Shown: positions 49,765 to 59,048, counted from the stretch's first letter. The stretch: DNA of 64,000 nt from Taibaiella soli (GCF_003236175.1 NZ_QKTW01000003.1:170298-234297), one strand, 5' to 3'. The notes: generated from the sequence alone by a model not told the origin. Numbers and translations are program-made.

Positions 49765-52443
49765 ATGCGCATAAAATGCTATCTAATTGCATTGCTGGGC
49801 GCCGTGTGTTCATTGGGACTGACGCGCGCTAAAGCCGGAGACAATGTGAATGTACTTTCTGCAAAAGTTCATTACGCTGAAGCTCACGATACTTATTTCC
49901 AAAACATTTCTTTATTCAAGGCGGACAATAGTTCCATTCCGTCTATTACAAAAGAGGCGACGATGTTGCGGCCAGATCAGGCAGCCATCAGTCAATTGTA
50001 CGCTACTAAGCCGCAGGCAGTAAAGCTGAGTCTGACCGATAGTGCAGGAAAGACTTATGTGCTTTCATTACTGCGTTCCAATCCGTTTGCCGAAGATGTA
50101 AACGCAGGATTTATTGATAAAAACGGCCGGCACGCAATTGGCAGTTTCGACCAGGGATTACATTACCAGGGCGCTATAGAGGGCGTTGAAAAATCACTGG
50201 CTACTTTAAGCGTTGGTGGTAATGGTGAGGTGATGATTCTTTTTGCGAATGATGAAGGAAACTTTATCGTAGGTAAAATGGAAGACAGCAGCGGCCGTTA
50301 TATTTTCTACAATGATCGGAAGATGACGATGCAGCATCCGGGTACCCCTTGTGCTACGCGTGATGATGTGACCACACCCGGCGGCGATACAAAAGGATTG
50401 GAGCGCACCACTGCCATTACAATCTGTAAAAAAGTGCAGCTGTACTGGGAAGTGGCCAACAATCTCTGCACGTACAAAGGTGGATTGGCTAATACGCAAA
50501 CTTATATAGCCGGCCTTTTTAATCAGGTGCAGGCTTTGTATGCGAATGAAAATATTGCGGTAGAACTTAAGTCATTTTATGTCTGGACAACGGCAGACGA
50601 TTATCCAACGACTACAGGTTCCTCTGCGGCACTGTATATGTTTCAGGCATACTGGAACAGCCAGAACAATGGTTTCGATGGTAACCTGGCCCATTTGATT
50701 GAGCGCGATAATCAGGGTAATGGCGGTGTGGCTTATGTAAATGTTTTGTGTAATCGGAACAATGCCTATGGCTATTCGGACGTGCATGGCAGCTATTCCG
50801 CGGTACCTACTTTTTCCTGGGATGTAGAATGTATCACGCATGAAACCGGGCATAATTTTGGCTCTCATCATACACACTGGTGCGGCTGGAATACAGGACC
50901 AAACAATACCTGCGGTGCCATTGATGATTGCTGGACGCCTGAATCTACTAATACTTGTTCTACTTGTCCGACGACATATACAACAGTGAATTCAAACTGG
51001 GCCGGAACAATTATGAGCTATTGTCACCTGGCCAATAATGGCATTGATCTGGCGAACGGCTTTGGTCCGCTGCCGGGTGCGGTTATTCGTAATAGTGCCA
51101 CTAACGGCAGTTGCCTTTCATCGATCATCAGTGGTACACTTACTGCCACACCGATCTGTAACAATAATGGCGGCGTAACGCTGGCATTGGCCGCAAATAA
51201 TTTTGCGGTAGCACCGTATACTTATACCTGGTCGAATGGTGCGACAACACAGAATCTCACTAATATTTCCACGCCGGGTACATTTTCTGTTTCGGTAAAA
51301 GATGCCAACAACTGTACCAGCACCATCAGCGGCGCAACCGTTGCACAAGGCGTAACGCCGGGTAATGGCATCACGCCGGTTGAAAACATGCCGATCTGTT
51401 GTATGAATCCGTCTTATACATTGACGATTGCTGCGAATGCGCCGCAAAATATTTCTTCTTGTCAAACGGTATCATGGTTGCGCACAGCTGCACCTATTAC
51501 CAGTATCAGCGCGGCACAGGCAGCCTTTAACAGTGCTGCGGCAACCGATATTTTCACCGCCACTAATGCAAGTAGCATCAATGCAACAACAGGTGCCACA
51601 CTGACTGTTATGGCTCCTGCAAACTGTACAGGAACTACTACCGATTATTATACACCATTTGTAAGCAGAAATACAAAGCCAGTCAATAACATTACGCAGA
51701 CTGCCGGTACAGCAGGTGCTTTTTCTATCGGCAGTACACAGTTAGGCAGCTATGCATCATTAACCGATCAAAGTTCCAGTGCTACTTCTTGTGATCTGCT
51801 TGATACACCATCGGTGCGAACATTGAGCGTAACCGTAACTGGCTATACAGGTCGTGCTAATCATATGTACTTAACAGTGCTGAGCAGTACCAACACTATA
51901 TTGTACGAAGTAACAGGTCTCGCTGGTAATGGTACTTACACCGTACCGTTATCAAACATCAAAGGTTCACCGTTGCAGGCAATGACCGTACGCGTGTTTG
52001 ATTACAATTGTGTTTATTCAACCGGCTGCACTGCATCTACCGCTTCATTGAGCGCTACGCGTACCGTAACATATGCTGCAGTGACTGCACCGAAGTTTGA
52101 AAATGTATGTTCTGCGGGTAGCTCTATTATGGTGAGTTTCTCACCGAATGGTTGCACTTCTACTGGTATAAATGGTGCCAATGCAGCTGTGACGGGTACT
52201 ATGAGTTTATTTCCGAATCCCGGACATACAACAATGACATTTAAATTTCAGGCAGCAAAAGCGGGCAACGGTTCTGTGAAGATTGTGGATATGGTAGGTA
52301 AAACTGTGTATAAAGACAATGTTGTTTTCTCCGCCGGCACCAACGAAAAACAATTGGATGTGAGCAGTTGGGCGAAAGGAATTTACTTCCTCAGCTTCGA
52401 TGCTGAAAACACCGTAGGTACTTTGAAGATGGTTGTTGAATAG
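49765..52443 (+). CDS. Reprolysin-like (M12) metalloprotease with T9SS sorting domain
   Basis: The 892-residue precursor has a signal peptide (1-24) and a propeptide-like region. A metzincin catalytic domain (about 215-460) carries the zinc site HETGHNFGSHH (359-369) and a downstream Met in TIMSYCH. PKD-like and proprotein-convertase-like beta domains follow (about 470-800), then a type A sorting domain (LFPNPGHTTM; ends GTLKMVVE). I start at the ATG 49765; a TTG one codon upstream is less likely. It lies inside a run of YD-like paralogs, all in the same direction, and may process them or be carried with them. Confidence 0.92.
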   Translation: MRIKCYLIALLGAVCSLGLTRAKAGDNVNVLSAKVHYAEAHDTYFQNISLFKADNSSIPSITKEATMLRPDQAAISQLYATKPQAVKLSLTDSAGKTYVLSLLRSNPFAEDVNAGFIDKNGRHAIGSFDQGLHYQGAIEGVEKSLATLSVGGNGEVMILFANDEGNFIVGKMEDSSGRYIFYNDRKMTMQHPGTPCATRDDVTTPGGDTKGLERTTAITICKKVQLYWEVANNLCTYKGGLANTQTYIAGLFNQVQALYANENIAVELKSFYVWTTADDYPTTTGSSAALYMFQAYWNSQNNGFDGNLAHLIERDNQGNGGVAYVNVLCNRNNAYGYSDVHGSYSAVPTFSWDVECITHETGHNFGSHHTHWCGWNTGPNNTCGAIDDCWTPESTNTCSTCPTTYTTVNSNWAGTIMSYCHLANNGIDLANGFGPLPGAVIRNSATNGSCLSSIISGTLTATPICNNNGGVTLALAANNFAVAPYTYTWSNGATTQNLTNISTPGTFSVSVKDANNCTSTISGATVAQGVTPGNGITPVENMPICCMNPSYTLTIAANAPQNISSCQTVSWLRTAAPITSISAAQAAFNSAAATDIFTATNASSINATTGATLTVMAPANCTGTTTDYYTPFVSRNTKPVNNITQTAGTAGAFSIGSTQLGSYASLTDQSSSATSCDLLDTPSVRTLSVTVTGYTGRANHMYLTVLSSTNTILYEVTGLAGNGTYTVPLSNIKGSPLQAMTVRVFDYNCVYSTGCTASTASLSATRTVTYAAVTAPKFENVCSAGSSIMVSFSPNGCTSTGINGANAAVTGTMSLFPNPGHTTMTFKFQAAKAGNGSVKIVDMVGKTVYKDNVVFSAGTNEKQLDVSSWAKGIYFLSFDAENTVGTLKMVVE

Positions 52444-52494
52444 TGTTTGTAGAAGCGGGACAATACCGCTCCGAAGTAATCAGAATGATAAATT

Positions 52495-52529
52495 AAAAGC
52501 CGCGCAGCATCAGCTGTGCGGCTTTTTGT
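52495..52529 (+). terminator. Metalloprotease terminator
   Basis: Stem AAAAGCCGC / GCGGCTTTT with inner pairs, then T. Confidence 0.75.
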
Positions 52530-52593
52530 TTTGGACAATTGTCATTTGTTTACAGGTAATTGTCATTTGGCTTTGAGCGTTCCGCTTTTTATA

Positions 52594-52601
52594 TATCTTC
52601 G
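52594..52601 (+). promoter_or_regulatory. -7 box of paralog copy 2
   Basis: TATCTTCG, a TAnnTTcG variant also seen before copy 4; leader about 38 nt. Confidence 0.45.
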
Positions 52602-52644
52602 TTTTGAACCTTATAGCATTTCCAATACCTAAAAAATAAACTCA

Positions 52645-54060
52645 ATGAAGTTTCTATCAATCCTCCTTTGCGCAATGAGCGCAACAGCTTTTGCGCAACA
52701 GCAAAACAACAGCTCTCCCTATTCTAAAATGGTCAGCCATCTGAGCCCACAGCTTCAGCAGATTCTGGCGAAACAAATGGAGGCTCCACATGGACTAAAC
52801 AAGACAACAACAGACAAGCAACGCCTCGTAGGGTATAGCATTAATGATTTTCGGAATGGTTATAAAGACAGCACTTATTTAGCGTATTCAGGTTATCGTG
52901 GTTCTTCGTTTGCTAACTGTCAGGAAAACTGGCGTGGCTGGGATGGAACGTATTCCAAACCTGACCAGGTATTGGAAATCAGAAACGGCATATTGATTTC
53001 TGATACGCGAAACACATATGACAACAACGATAGTCTGGCGGGTTTTTCATTGAGCGGTTACCTTCATAACCATTGGGATTATACGAGAGATAATGCAGGT
53101 AATATTATTGTTACGGATTTCTACGACACTGTGGGCACTCAAGTAAACCATTCATCGGAATACTTCACCTACGACAACCAGAACCGTATCACTTTAGATA
53201 GTTCATTTCAGGGAAGTAAAACCAATTACGGTTACGGTCAGAATGTTGATTCCTTGATTGGGTACACATGGAATAATGGATCATCATCCTGGATAGCTCA
53301 AACTAAAAAGATAAATATTTACAGTGGTGCTGGTTTGCTGACGCTGCATTATCAGTTTTCGACAGCGCCCGGATCTAATGTGTTGGATTCATATTCCAGA
53401 ACCAACTACACCTACAATAGCAATGGGTTTGTGATATTGGAAAATACTCAGCTCTACGACGCAACGAGTGGTACGTGGGGAAACGACCAAAATGAGGCGC
53501 TTGGCTACAATGGTAACAACCCATTATTAACTTATGTTGAATTAGATCACAGCTACAAATTTATTGGCACATTGAATAGCGCCGGCAACTATGATACTAT
53601 CTACAACTTTCAATGGAATAACTCTTCTGGTGGTTGGGATCAAAACAACAAGGTGAGGTTTATTTACAATAGTTTTGATTATATCACAGCGGCGGACCTA
53701 TATGAAATCGATACCGCTACTGGTGCCATAAGCACAACTGTCACCGGGCGCCAGAATTATTATTACCAAACCTACAATGTTCCCGATGCTGTAACAACTG
53801 TCAATGCTGTATTTACTGAGATTACAACTTATCCGAATCCCGTTTCCGGTAAATTGCACGTTGATGGAAACATCGGTAGCAAAAATGTTTCAATGCAAAT
53901 CATCAGCATTACCGGTGCACGATTATTCAATACTTCCGGCAACTGGCAGTCGATGAATAAAGACATTGACATGAGTTCATTTGCGAATGGTGTTTATTAT
54001 TTGCTGATCACAGATAACAACGGTAACAAAATTGCTGCGAAGCAGATTGTGAAAAACTAG
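52645..54060 (+). CDS. T9SS-exported YD-like repeat protein, copy 2 (subfamily A)
   Basis: A 471-residue paralog: signal FLSILLCAMSATAFAQQ, LNKTTTDKQRLVGYS, YSGYRGSSFANCQENWRGWDG, then repeats (NTYDNNDSLAG, YTRDNAGNII, FTYDNQNRIT, YTYNSNGFVI) and NSAGNYDTIYNFQWN. From base 53836 onward, through the sorting domain and past the stop codon, its DNA is 230/231 identical to the end of copy 3, although the two proteins belong to different subfamilies. That marks a recent conversion or duplication of the 3' end alone. Confidence 0.87.
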   Translation: MKFLSILLCAMSATAFAQQQNNSSPYSKMVSHLSPQLQQILAKQMEAPHGLNKTTTDKQRLVGYSINDFRNGYKDSTYLAYSGYRGSSFANCQENWRGWDGTYSKPDQVLEIRNGILISDTRNTYDNNDSLAGFSLSGYLHNHWDYTRDNAGNIIVTDFYDTVGTQVNHSSEYFTYDNQNRITLDSSFQGSKTNYGYGQNVDSLIGYTWNNGSSSWIAQTKKINIYSGAGLLTLHYQFSTAPGSNVLDSYSRTNYTYNSNGFVILENTQLYDATSGTWGNDQNEALGYNGNNPLLTYVELDHSYKFIGTLNSAGNYDTIYNFQWNNSSGGWDQNNKVRFIYNSFDYITAADLYEIDTATGAISTTVTGRQNYYYQTYNVPDAVTTVNAVFTEITTYPNPVSGKLHVDGNIGSKNVSMQIISITGARLFNTSGNWQSMNKDIDMSSFANGVYYLLITDNNGNKIAAKQIVKN

Positions 54061-54066
54061 GTGGCT
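53836..54066 (+). repeat. 3'-end identity block, copy in paralog 2
   Basis: This 231-bp stretch, from inside the sorting domain to six bases past the stop codon, matches 55402-55632 with a single mismatch (AGATTGTG against AGATCGTG). Identity stops abruptly at both ends. Confidence 0.95.
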
Positions 54067-54097
54067 AAAGGAGAAGCCAGTTCGTAAAAAATAAACA

Positions 54098-54133
54098 AAG
54101 GCTGTGCAGTATTACACGGCCTTGTTCTTTTAA
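54098..54133 (+). terminator. Terminator of paralog copy 2
   Basis: Stem AAAGGCTGTG / CACGGCCTT-type with a T-rich tail. Confidence 0.6.
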
Positions 54134-54170
54134 CTCACGCTGGGAAGCTTTAGGCTCTCTGATTTTATTA

Positions 54171-54178
54171 TACTTTTG
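54171..54178 (+). promoter_or_regulatory. -7 box of paralog copy 3
   Basis: TACTTTTG fits TAnnTTTG; leader about 15 nt before the ATG at 54199. Confidence 0.6.
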
Positions 54179-54198
54179 TCCTACATAAAAAATAATTA

Positions 54199-55626
54199 AT
54201 GAAACCTATTTTATCGATTTTGCTAAGTGCGCTTAGTTTGTCGGCATTTGCACAGCATGTAGATTTAATCCAGGCAACGCCGCAACGTGTAAAAGCTATT
54301 ATCGAAAAACAAATGTCAACCCATGCTGTAAATAAAACCACGGGGACGGCAGAACGATTGATTGGCTATAGTAGTCGTTCGTTTCCGGGAAATACATTAA
54401 TTGACACGATGCATGCAGCTTATTCAAACGGGCGCGGTGTATCTTATCCGAGTTGTCGGGAAAATATGTATGGATATAGATTTTTTGGACAACCGGATAC
54501 AATATGGGAAAACTATGTTGCTGCTAATAGCTATGTCAATGATCTGATATATTTATATGACAGTCATGATTACGTATTGAGTAAGATTGATAAAATTAAG
54601 GGTAGAAAGGATGAATACATTTTGGATGCAGCTGGCAATGCTGTGCAGACCAAATCTTATAAATTGGATACAATAAATGGAACTTTAACCTATGATTATA
54701 CGAATTACTCTTCCTATGACAATCAGAATAGAGATGTCTATGATAGTTCATGGCATGGCTCAAAACTTGTGTCTGTTTATGGTTCAAATGGGATAGACTC
54801 TACGACCTCTTACTCGTGGGATACAACCGGAGGAGTCTGGAAGCCTTTAATGAAAGTTGTGTATGGCTATAATGCCTTAGGACGAGTAACGTTGACACGA
54901 GGGTTTTCCTGGAACGTTGGTGACAGTGCATGGTTTTACTTTTTAAAAGACACGGGTATCTACAATAACAACGGATGGTTAATTTCTTATGTTGGCATGA
55001 CTAATTCAGGAAGCACTGTTTGGGATAGTAGTTATAAGTTCATCTATAATTATGCGGGTAATGGCCCGTTGTATAATTACGTGGAATCCTATACAAAGTT
55101 CCTTAATCATTGGGCAGGTGTGCAAAAGGATTCATTTTCTCTAAATAGCGCAGGAAATTGGGATTATTTCATCGATTGGCAGTGGGATTACAATGCATTG
55201 ACGTGGGGTAGTGCATCAAAGCATCAATTGGTCTATAACTCTTTTGATCTTGTTGACAAGCTGGATATTTATAACTTCAATTCAACTACTAATCAGTTTG
55301 AAATAAGTCCTTCCAATACGGCACATTACTACTACGAAGAATACAATCCAACCGCTGTAACCACCATCTACACGGCATCTCCCGAAATAACTGCATCTCC
55401 AAATCCCGTTTCCGGTAAATTGCACGTTGATGGAAACATCGGTAGCAAAAATGTTTCAATGCAAATCATCAGCATTACCGGTGCACGATTATTCAATACT
55501 TCCGGCAACTGGCAGTCGATGAATAAAGACATTGACATGAGTTCATTTGCGAATGGTGTTTATTATTTGCTGATCACAGATAACAACGGTAACAAAATTG
55601 CTGCGAAGCAGATCGTGAAAAACTAG
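54199..55626 (+). CDS. T9SS-exported YD-like repeat protein, copy 3 (subfamily B)
   Basis: A 475-residue paralog with the subfamily B signal (MKPILSILLSALSLSAFAQ) and the B-type block NKTTGTAERLIGYSSRSFPG, then TLIDTMHAAYSNGRG in place of the GSSFANC block of subfamily A. Repeats include YLYDSHDYVLS, YSSYDNQNRDV and YNNNGWLIS, then NSAGNWDYFIDWQWD. The sorting domain ends KQIVKN and is a near-exact DNA copy of that in copy 2. Codon use in the centre looks more A/T-rich than in copy 2, in contrast to the shared 3' end. Confidence 0.86.
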   Translation: MKPILSILLSALSLSAFAQHVDLIQATPQRVKAIIEKQMSTHAVNKTTGTAERLIGYSSRSFPGNTLIDTMHAAYSNGRGVSYPSCRENMYGYRFFGQPDTIWENYVAANSYVNDLIYLYDSHDYVLSKIDKIKGRKDEYILDAAGNAVQTKSYKLDTINGTLTYDYTNYSSYDNQNRDVYDSSWHGSKLVSVYGSNGIDSTTSYSWDTTGGVWKPLMKVVYGYNALGRVTLTRGFSWNVGDSAWFYFLKDTGIYNNNGWLISYVGMTNSGSTVWDSSYKFIYNYAGNGPLYNYVESYTKFLNHWAGVQKDSFSLNSAGNWDYFIDWQWDYNALTWGSASKHQLVYNSFDLVDKLDIYNFNSTTNQFEISPSNTAHYYYEEYNPTAVTTIYTASPEITASPNPVSGKLHVDGNIGSKNVSMQIISITGARLFNTSGNWQSMNKDIDMSSFANGVYYLLITDNNGNKIAAKQIVKN

Positions 55627-55632
55627 GTGGCT
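55402..55632 (+). repeat. 3'-end identity block, copy in paralog 3
   Basis: Partner of 53836-54066 (230/231 identical). It also crosses the stop codon. Confidence 0.95.
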
Positions 55633-55660
55633 GTAGAGAGGTAGTATGCTACGTCTCTAC
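55633..55660. repeat. 28-bp palindrome, degraded copy
   Basis: GTAGAGAGGTAGTA followed by TGCTACGTCTCTAC: two mismatches from the perfect palindrome found after copies 4 and 5. Confidence 0.75.
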
Positions 55661-55717
55661 GAATTGCAATAATGATCAGACAGTTTTAAGTCGTCTGATG
55701 TTTCCGAATGCATATTT

Positions 55718-55747
55718 AAAGGTCGTACAGTTGCTGTGCGGCCTTTT
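55718..55747 (+). terminator. Terminator of paralog copy 3
   Basis: Stem AAAGGTCGTACAG / CTGTGCGGCCTTT with G-T pairs, then TTC. Confidence 0.65.
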
Positions 55748-55854
55748 CATTTATAATAAAACGAATGATTTTACGTTTTTAGGTTTCAGCTTTAGACGTT
55801 ATGCTTTTAGCTTAATCTTAAGTTTTACATTTTCAGCTTTGTAATGAATTTGAA

Positions 55855-55862
55855 TACCTTCG
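55855..55862 (+). promoter_or_regulatory. -7 box of paralog copy 4
   Basis: TACCTTCG, like copy 2. It lies downstream of the in-frame ATG at 55844, so that ATG cannot be the start. Confidence 0.45.
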
Positions 55863-55909
55863 CCCGACCTTATAGCAGCGTTTTCTTTTTTTACCTAAAT
55901 AAAAACTCA

Positions 55910-57337
55910 ATGAAGTTTCTATCGATCCTCCTTTGCGCAACGAGCGCAACCGCTTTTGCACAGCAGCAAAACAACAATCCCCTTTACACGAAAATGACCG
56001 GCCACATGAAGCCGCAGGTCAAAGAGATTCTGGCAAAACAACTGGCAGCACAACATGGCCTGAACAAAACAACTGTCAATAAACAGCGGCTTGTTGGTTT
56101 TAGTGCACAGAATCTAATGACTGGCGATGTGGACAGTACTTATCTGGGCTACTCCGGTCTTCGTGGTTCATCGTTTGCCAATTGTCTGGACAATATGAAC
56201 GGATACGACGGCAGCTATTCGAAAGCGGATACTGTTTGGCGGTTTACATCGGGCGCATTGCATTCAGACATGAGATACACTTATGACAGCCACGATAGCG
56301 TGTTGACTATCTATGATGCGATGGCCCCATTTAGCATGGTCTATACGTTGGACAACGCCGATAATGCTATTGTTACTGACATCTATGATACATCGGGAGG
56401 ACAGCCGACACACATGGTGACCTATAGTCAATACGACAATCAAAAGCGCAAGACTTACGACAGCACGGACGGGCTTACTAAAACAATGTACGGTTACGCC
56501 CCAGGTGTTGATTCCGCCCTCTCCTATTATTGGGATGGCACGCAGTCAGTCTGGATTCCTACCAGTAAAATCGTTCATACTTATAATAGCGCCAATCTGA
56601 TGACCGGCGAGTATTCATATCAAGCTGGTGCCAACAGCTGGGACCCTGCTTACAGAACTACTTATACGTATAACAACAGCGGTTTTTTAGCAACAACACT
56701 TTCGGAGACTTTTGATGCAAACATTGGCTGGGCTAATGATTATAAAGAAGCTTTTGGTTATACTGGCAGCAATGCGTTGTACAATACTTACGAAGCTTAT
56801 TATACGGATCAGAATGGTAGCTGGATAGGCGACACAAAATTTGACTGTACGATCAACAGTGCGGGTAATTGGGGTGCCTTTCATTCATTCGAGTGGGGTA
56901 ATGCTAATAGTTTTGATTCATCTGCAAGAATCGACTTTACCTACAATAACTTCAATTATATAACCGAAATGGATTTTTACTATTACGATTATACTACCGG
57001 TGCTTACGATCCGACTGTATTGGAGCGCGATAATTATTATTACCAGACCTACAACGTGCCCGATGCTGTAACGACTGTTCACACTGCGGTTGCCGACATT
57101 ACAACTTATCCAAATCCAGTTTCCGGCAAGCTTCATATTGGTGGAAATATCGGTAGCAAAAATGTTTCAATGCAAATCATCAGTATAACTGGTGCACGAT
57201 TATTCAATACATCCGGCAACTGGCAATCGATGAATAAAGACATTGACATGAGTTCATTTGCGAATGGTGTTTATTATTTAGTGATCGCAGACGAAAACGG
57301 CAATAAGATTGCTGCGAAGCAGATTGTGAAAAACTGA
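55910..57337 (+). CDS. T9SS-exported YD-like repeat protein, copy 4 (subfamily A)
   Basis: A 475-residue paralog with signal FLSILLCATSATAFAQQQ, LNKTTVNKQRLVGFS, and YSGLRGSSFANCLDNMNGYDG. Repeats include YTYDSHDSVLTIYD, YSQYDNQKRKTYD and YTYNNSGFLA, then NSAGNWGAFHSFEWG. I use the ATG at 55910, where the signal peptide begins; an earlier in-frame ATG at 55844 precedes the promoter. Its sorting domain shares most of its DNA with copies 2 and 3 but has its own 3' end (DENGNK). A perfect 28-bp palindrome follows 6 bp after the stop. Confidence 0.87.
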   Translation: MKFLSILLCATSATAFAQQQNNNPLYTKMTGHMKPQVKEILAKQLAAQHGLNKTTVNKQRLVGFSAQNLMTGDVDSTYLGYSGLRGSSFANCLDNMNGYDGSYSKADTVWRFTSGALHSDMRYTYDSHDSVLTIYDAMAPFSMVYTLDNADNAIVTDIYDTSGGQPTHMVTYSQYDNQKRKTYDSTDGLTKTMYGYAPGVDSALSYYWDGTQSVWIPTSKIVHTYNSANLMTGEYSYQAGANSWDPAYRTTYTYNNSGFLATTLSETFDANIGWANDYKEAFGYTGSNALYNTYEAYYTDQNGSWIGDTKFDCTINSAGNWGAFHSFEWGNANSFDSSARIDFTYNNFNYITEMDFYYYDYTTGAYDPTVLERDNYYYQTYNVPDAVTTVHTAVADITTYPNPVSGKLHIGGNIGSKNVSMQIISITGARLFNTSGNWQSMNKDIDMSSFANGVYYLVIADENGNKIAAKQIVKN

Positions 57338-57343
57338 TGGAGC

Positions 57344-57371
57344 GTAGAGACGTAGCATGCTACGTCTCTAC
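57344..57371. repeat. 28-bp perfect palindrome after copy 4
   Basis: GTAGAGACGTAGCA and its exact complement, no loop. It is followed by a second imperfect hairpin (GGTCGTACGG...GTCGTCTGACC, about 57385-57411) and a terminator. Confidence 0.95.
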
Positions 57372-57428
57372 AAAATACAATAACGGTCGTACGGCTTAGC
57401 GTCGTCTGACCATTTTGCAAATAATATG

Positions 57429-57461
57429 GAAAGGTTGTGCAAAATGCGCAACCTTTTTTTG
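57429..57461 (+). terminator. Terminator of paralog copy 4
   Basis: Stem AAAGGTTGTGC / GCGCAACCTTT with an AAAAT loop and seven T. Confidence 0.85.
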
Positions 57462-57474
57462 TTTGGTAACTCGT

Positions 57475-57540
57475 AGCAGCTTTAAGCTTTAGGCTTTGAG
57501 CTTTAAGCTTTCGGTGTTGAGCGTTAAGCTTTCAGCTAAT
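57475..57540. repeat. AAGCTTTAGGCTTT phrase repeat
   Basis: Words GCTTTAAGCTTTAGGCTTTG, GAGCTTTAAGCTTTCGG and GTTAAGCTTTCAGC fill this stretch. Related words are at about 2697-2768, 47629-47650, 49240-49272, 55775-55840, 59150-59198, 60650-60682, 60748-60780 and 62379-62402. Confidence 0.7.
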
Positions 57541-57545
57541 AATTA

Positions 57546-57553
57546 TATTTTTG
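57546..57553 (+). promoter_or_regulatory. -7 box of paralog copy 5
   Basis: TATTTTTG fits TAnnTTTG and lies downstream of the in-frame ATG at 57496, which is therefore rejected as start. Confidence 0.6.
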
Positions 57554-57576
57554 CCTTACCTAATAAAATAGAAATG

Positions 57577-59013
57577 ATGAAACCTATACTATCAATTTTG
57601 CTCACTACTTTGAGCATATCCGCATTTGCGCAGCGCTTTGATCCTTCAGAAACAATGTCGCCACTGGTAAGGGCAATTATTCAGAAGCAGATTTCGACCC
57701 ACAGCAACGGCCTGACTGGTGGCCTGAACAAAACAACCACCGATAAACAACGTCTTATCGGTTACAGCAGCCGTAACATGCAAAATGGAGTGATTGACGA
57801 TACTTCATCGTTAACTTATTCCGGATTCCGCGGTTCTTCTTTTGCCAATTGTAATGAAAATGCGAGTGGAGATCGTGGCGCCTATTCGAAACCCGATATC
57901 GTCAACACGGTTGCTACTTTTGGTACAAATCTGATGTTGTGCACGTATGACGGGAAAGACAGCTTGTCGACTGAATATGACAGCCTGGGGCACCGTCTGA
58001 ATGTTTATACGCGAAATAATGTCGGTGATCCCATCGTACTGGATTATTATGATACACTCAATAATAACCCGCCGAGACACCTTACCACCTACAGCAATTT
58101 TGACAACCAGCACCGGAGGCTCTACGATAGTAGCTGGCAGTATATGAAAACGGTGTCTGTCTACGGTCAGGGCGTAGATTCTTTCATGTATTATGTCTGG
58201 GATAATACATCGGGACAATGGAAGACTGCTTACAAAACGGTTGCGGTATATAATAATGCGGGACTCCCAACCAATTATTATAGTTATAACGGAAATGCTT
58301 CGAATGGCTGGAATCAGAGTGGCAGAGTCACCTGTACGTATAACAGTAATGGCTTTCTGACATCTGCCATTAGCGAATCGCTGAACAACAGCACTCAGGT
58401 TTGGCAATATACTATTAAGCAAGTTTATGATTATACTGGTAATCATCCGCTTTACAGCAAATACGAATTCTATAACAGCTACAGTCAAGCCGGAGGATGG
58501 CAAGGATACACTAAAAATGATTGCGTAGGCAATAGTGTTGGTAACTGGGATACTGTCTATACATCTAGCTGGGATACCGTCTCCCATAATTTCGGCCAAC
58601 CTAATAAAAGAGTCGACTATACCTACAATAGTTTCAATCTGGTTACTCAAATGGATACTCGCTCTTACAATCAGGCTTCCGGTCAGTTTAGTCCCACTAA
58701 AACCGAGCGGTTTTATTATGAAGCTTATACCGTTCCCGATGCTGTAACCACTATCCACACTATATCTCCAGAAATTACCGCTTACCCGAATCCTGTTTCC
58801 GGTAAACTGCATGTTGATGGAAACATCGGTAGCAAAAATGTTTCGGTTCAAATGATCAGCATCACTGGTGCGCGTCTATTCAACGCAACGGGCAACTGGC
58901 AGTCGATGAATAAAGACATTGACATGAGTTCATTTGCTAGTGGTGTTTACTATTTAGTGATCGCAAACGAAAATGGAGATAAGATTGCTGCAAAGCAGAT
59001 TGTGAAAAACTGA
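57577..59013 (+). CDS. T9SS-exported YD-like repeat protein, copy 5 (chimeric B/A)
   Basis: A 478-residue paralog whose promoter, leader and signal peptide are of type B (MKPILSILLTTLSISAFAQR), while the body is type A (GLNKTTTDKQRLIGYSSRN, YSGFRGSSFANCNEN). This points to a recombination just after the signal peptide. Repeats include YTRNNVGDPIV, YSNFDNQHRRLYD and CTYNSNGFLT, then NSVGNWDTVYTSSW. The sorting domain has the QMISITGARLFNATG variant. The ATG at 57577 aligns with the start of the other B-type copies; 57574 is an adjacent alternative. Confidence 0.87.
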   Translation: MKPILSILLTTLSISAFAQRFDPSETMSPLVRAIIQKQISTHSNGLTGGLNKTTTDKQRLIGYSSRNMQNGVIDDTSSLTYSGFRGSSFANCNENASGDRGAYSKPDIVNTVATFGTNLMLCTYDGKDSLSTEYDSLGHRLNVYTRNNVGDPIVLDYYDTLNNNPPRHLTTYSNFDNQHRRLYDSSWQYMKTVSVYGQGVDSFMYYVWDNTSGQWKTAYKTVAVYNNAGLPTNYYSYNGNASNGWNQSGRVTCTYNSNGFLTSAISESLNNSTQVWQYTIKQVYDYTGNHPLYSKYEFYNSYSQAGGWQGYTKNDCVGNSVGNWDTVYTSSWDTVSHNFGQPNKRVDYTYNSFNLVTQMDTRSYNQASGQFSPTKTERFYYEAYTVPDAVTTIHTISPEITAYPNPVSGKLHVDGNIGSKNVSVQMISITGARLFNATGNWQSMNKDIDMSSFASGVYYLVIANENGDKIAAKQIVKN

Positions 59014-59020
59014 TTGAGCG

Positions 59021-59048
59021 TAGAGACGTAGCATGCTACGTCTCTACA
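59021..59048. repeat. 28-bp perfect palindrome after copy 5
   Basis: Same perfect sequence as 57344-57371, 7 bp after the stop codon, again followed by the second hairpin (about 59060-59087). Confidence 0.95.

Noticed and set aside
57811-58851. 346-codon open frame antisense to paralog copy 5
   Set aside because: It is fully antisense to a convincing T9SS gene, has no signal peptide or domain, and a shorter antisense frame of the same kind occurs in copy 6, so it follows from the codon use of the sense gene.
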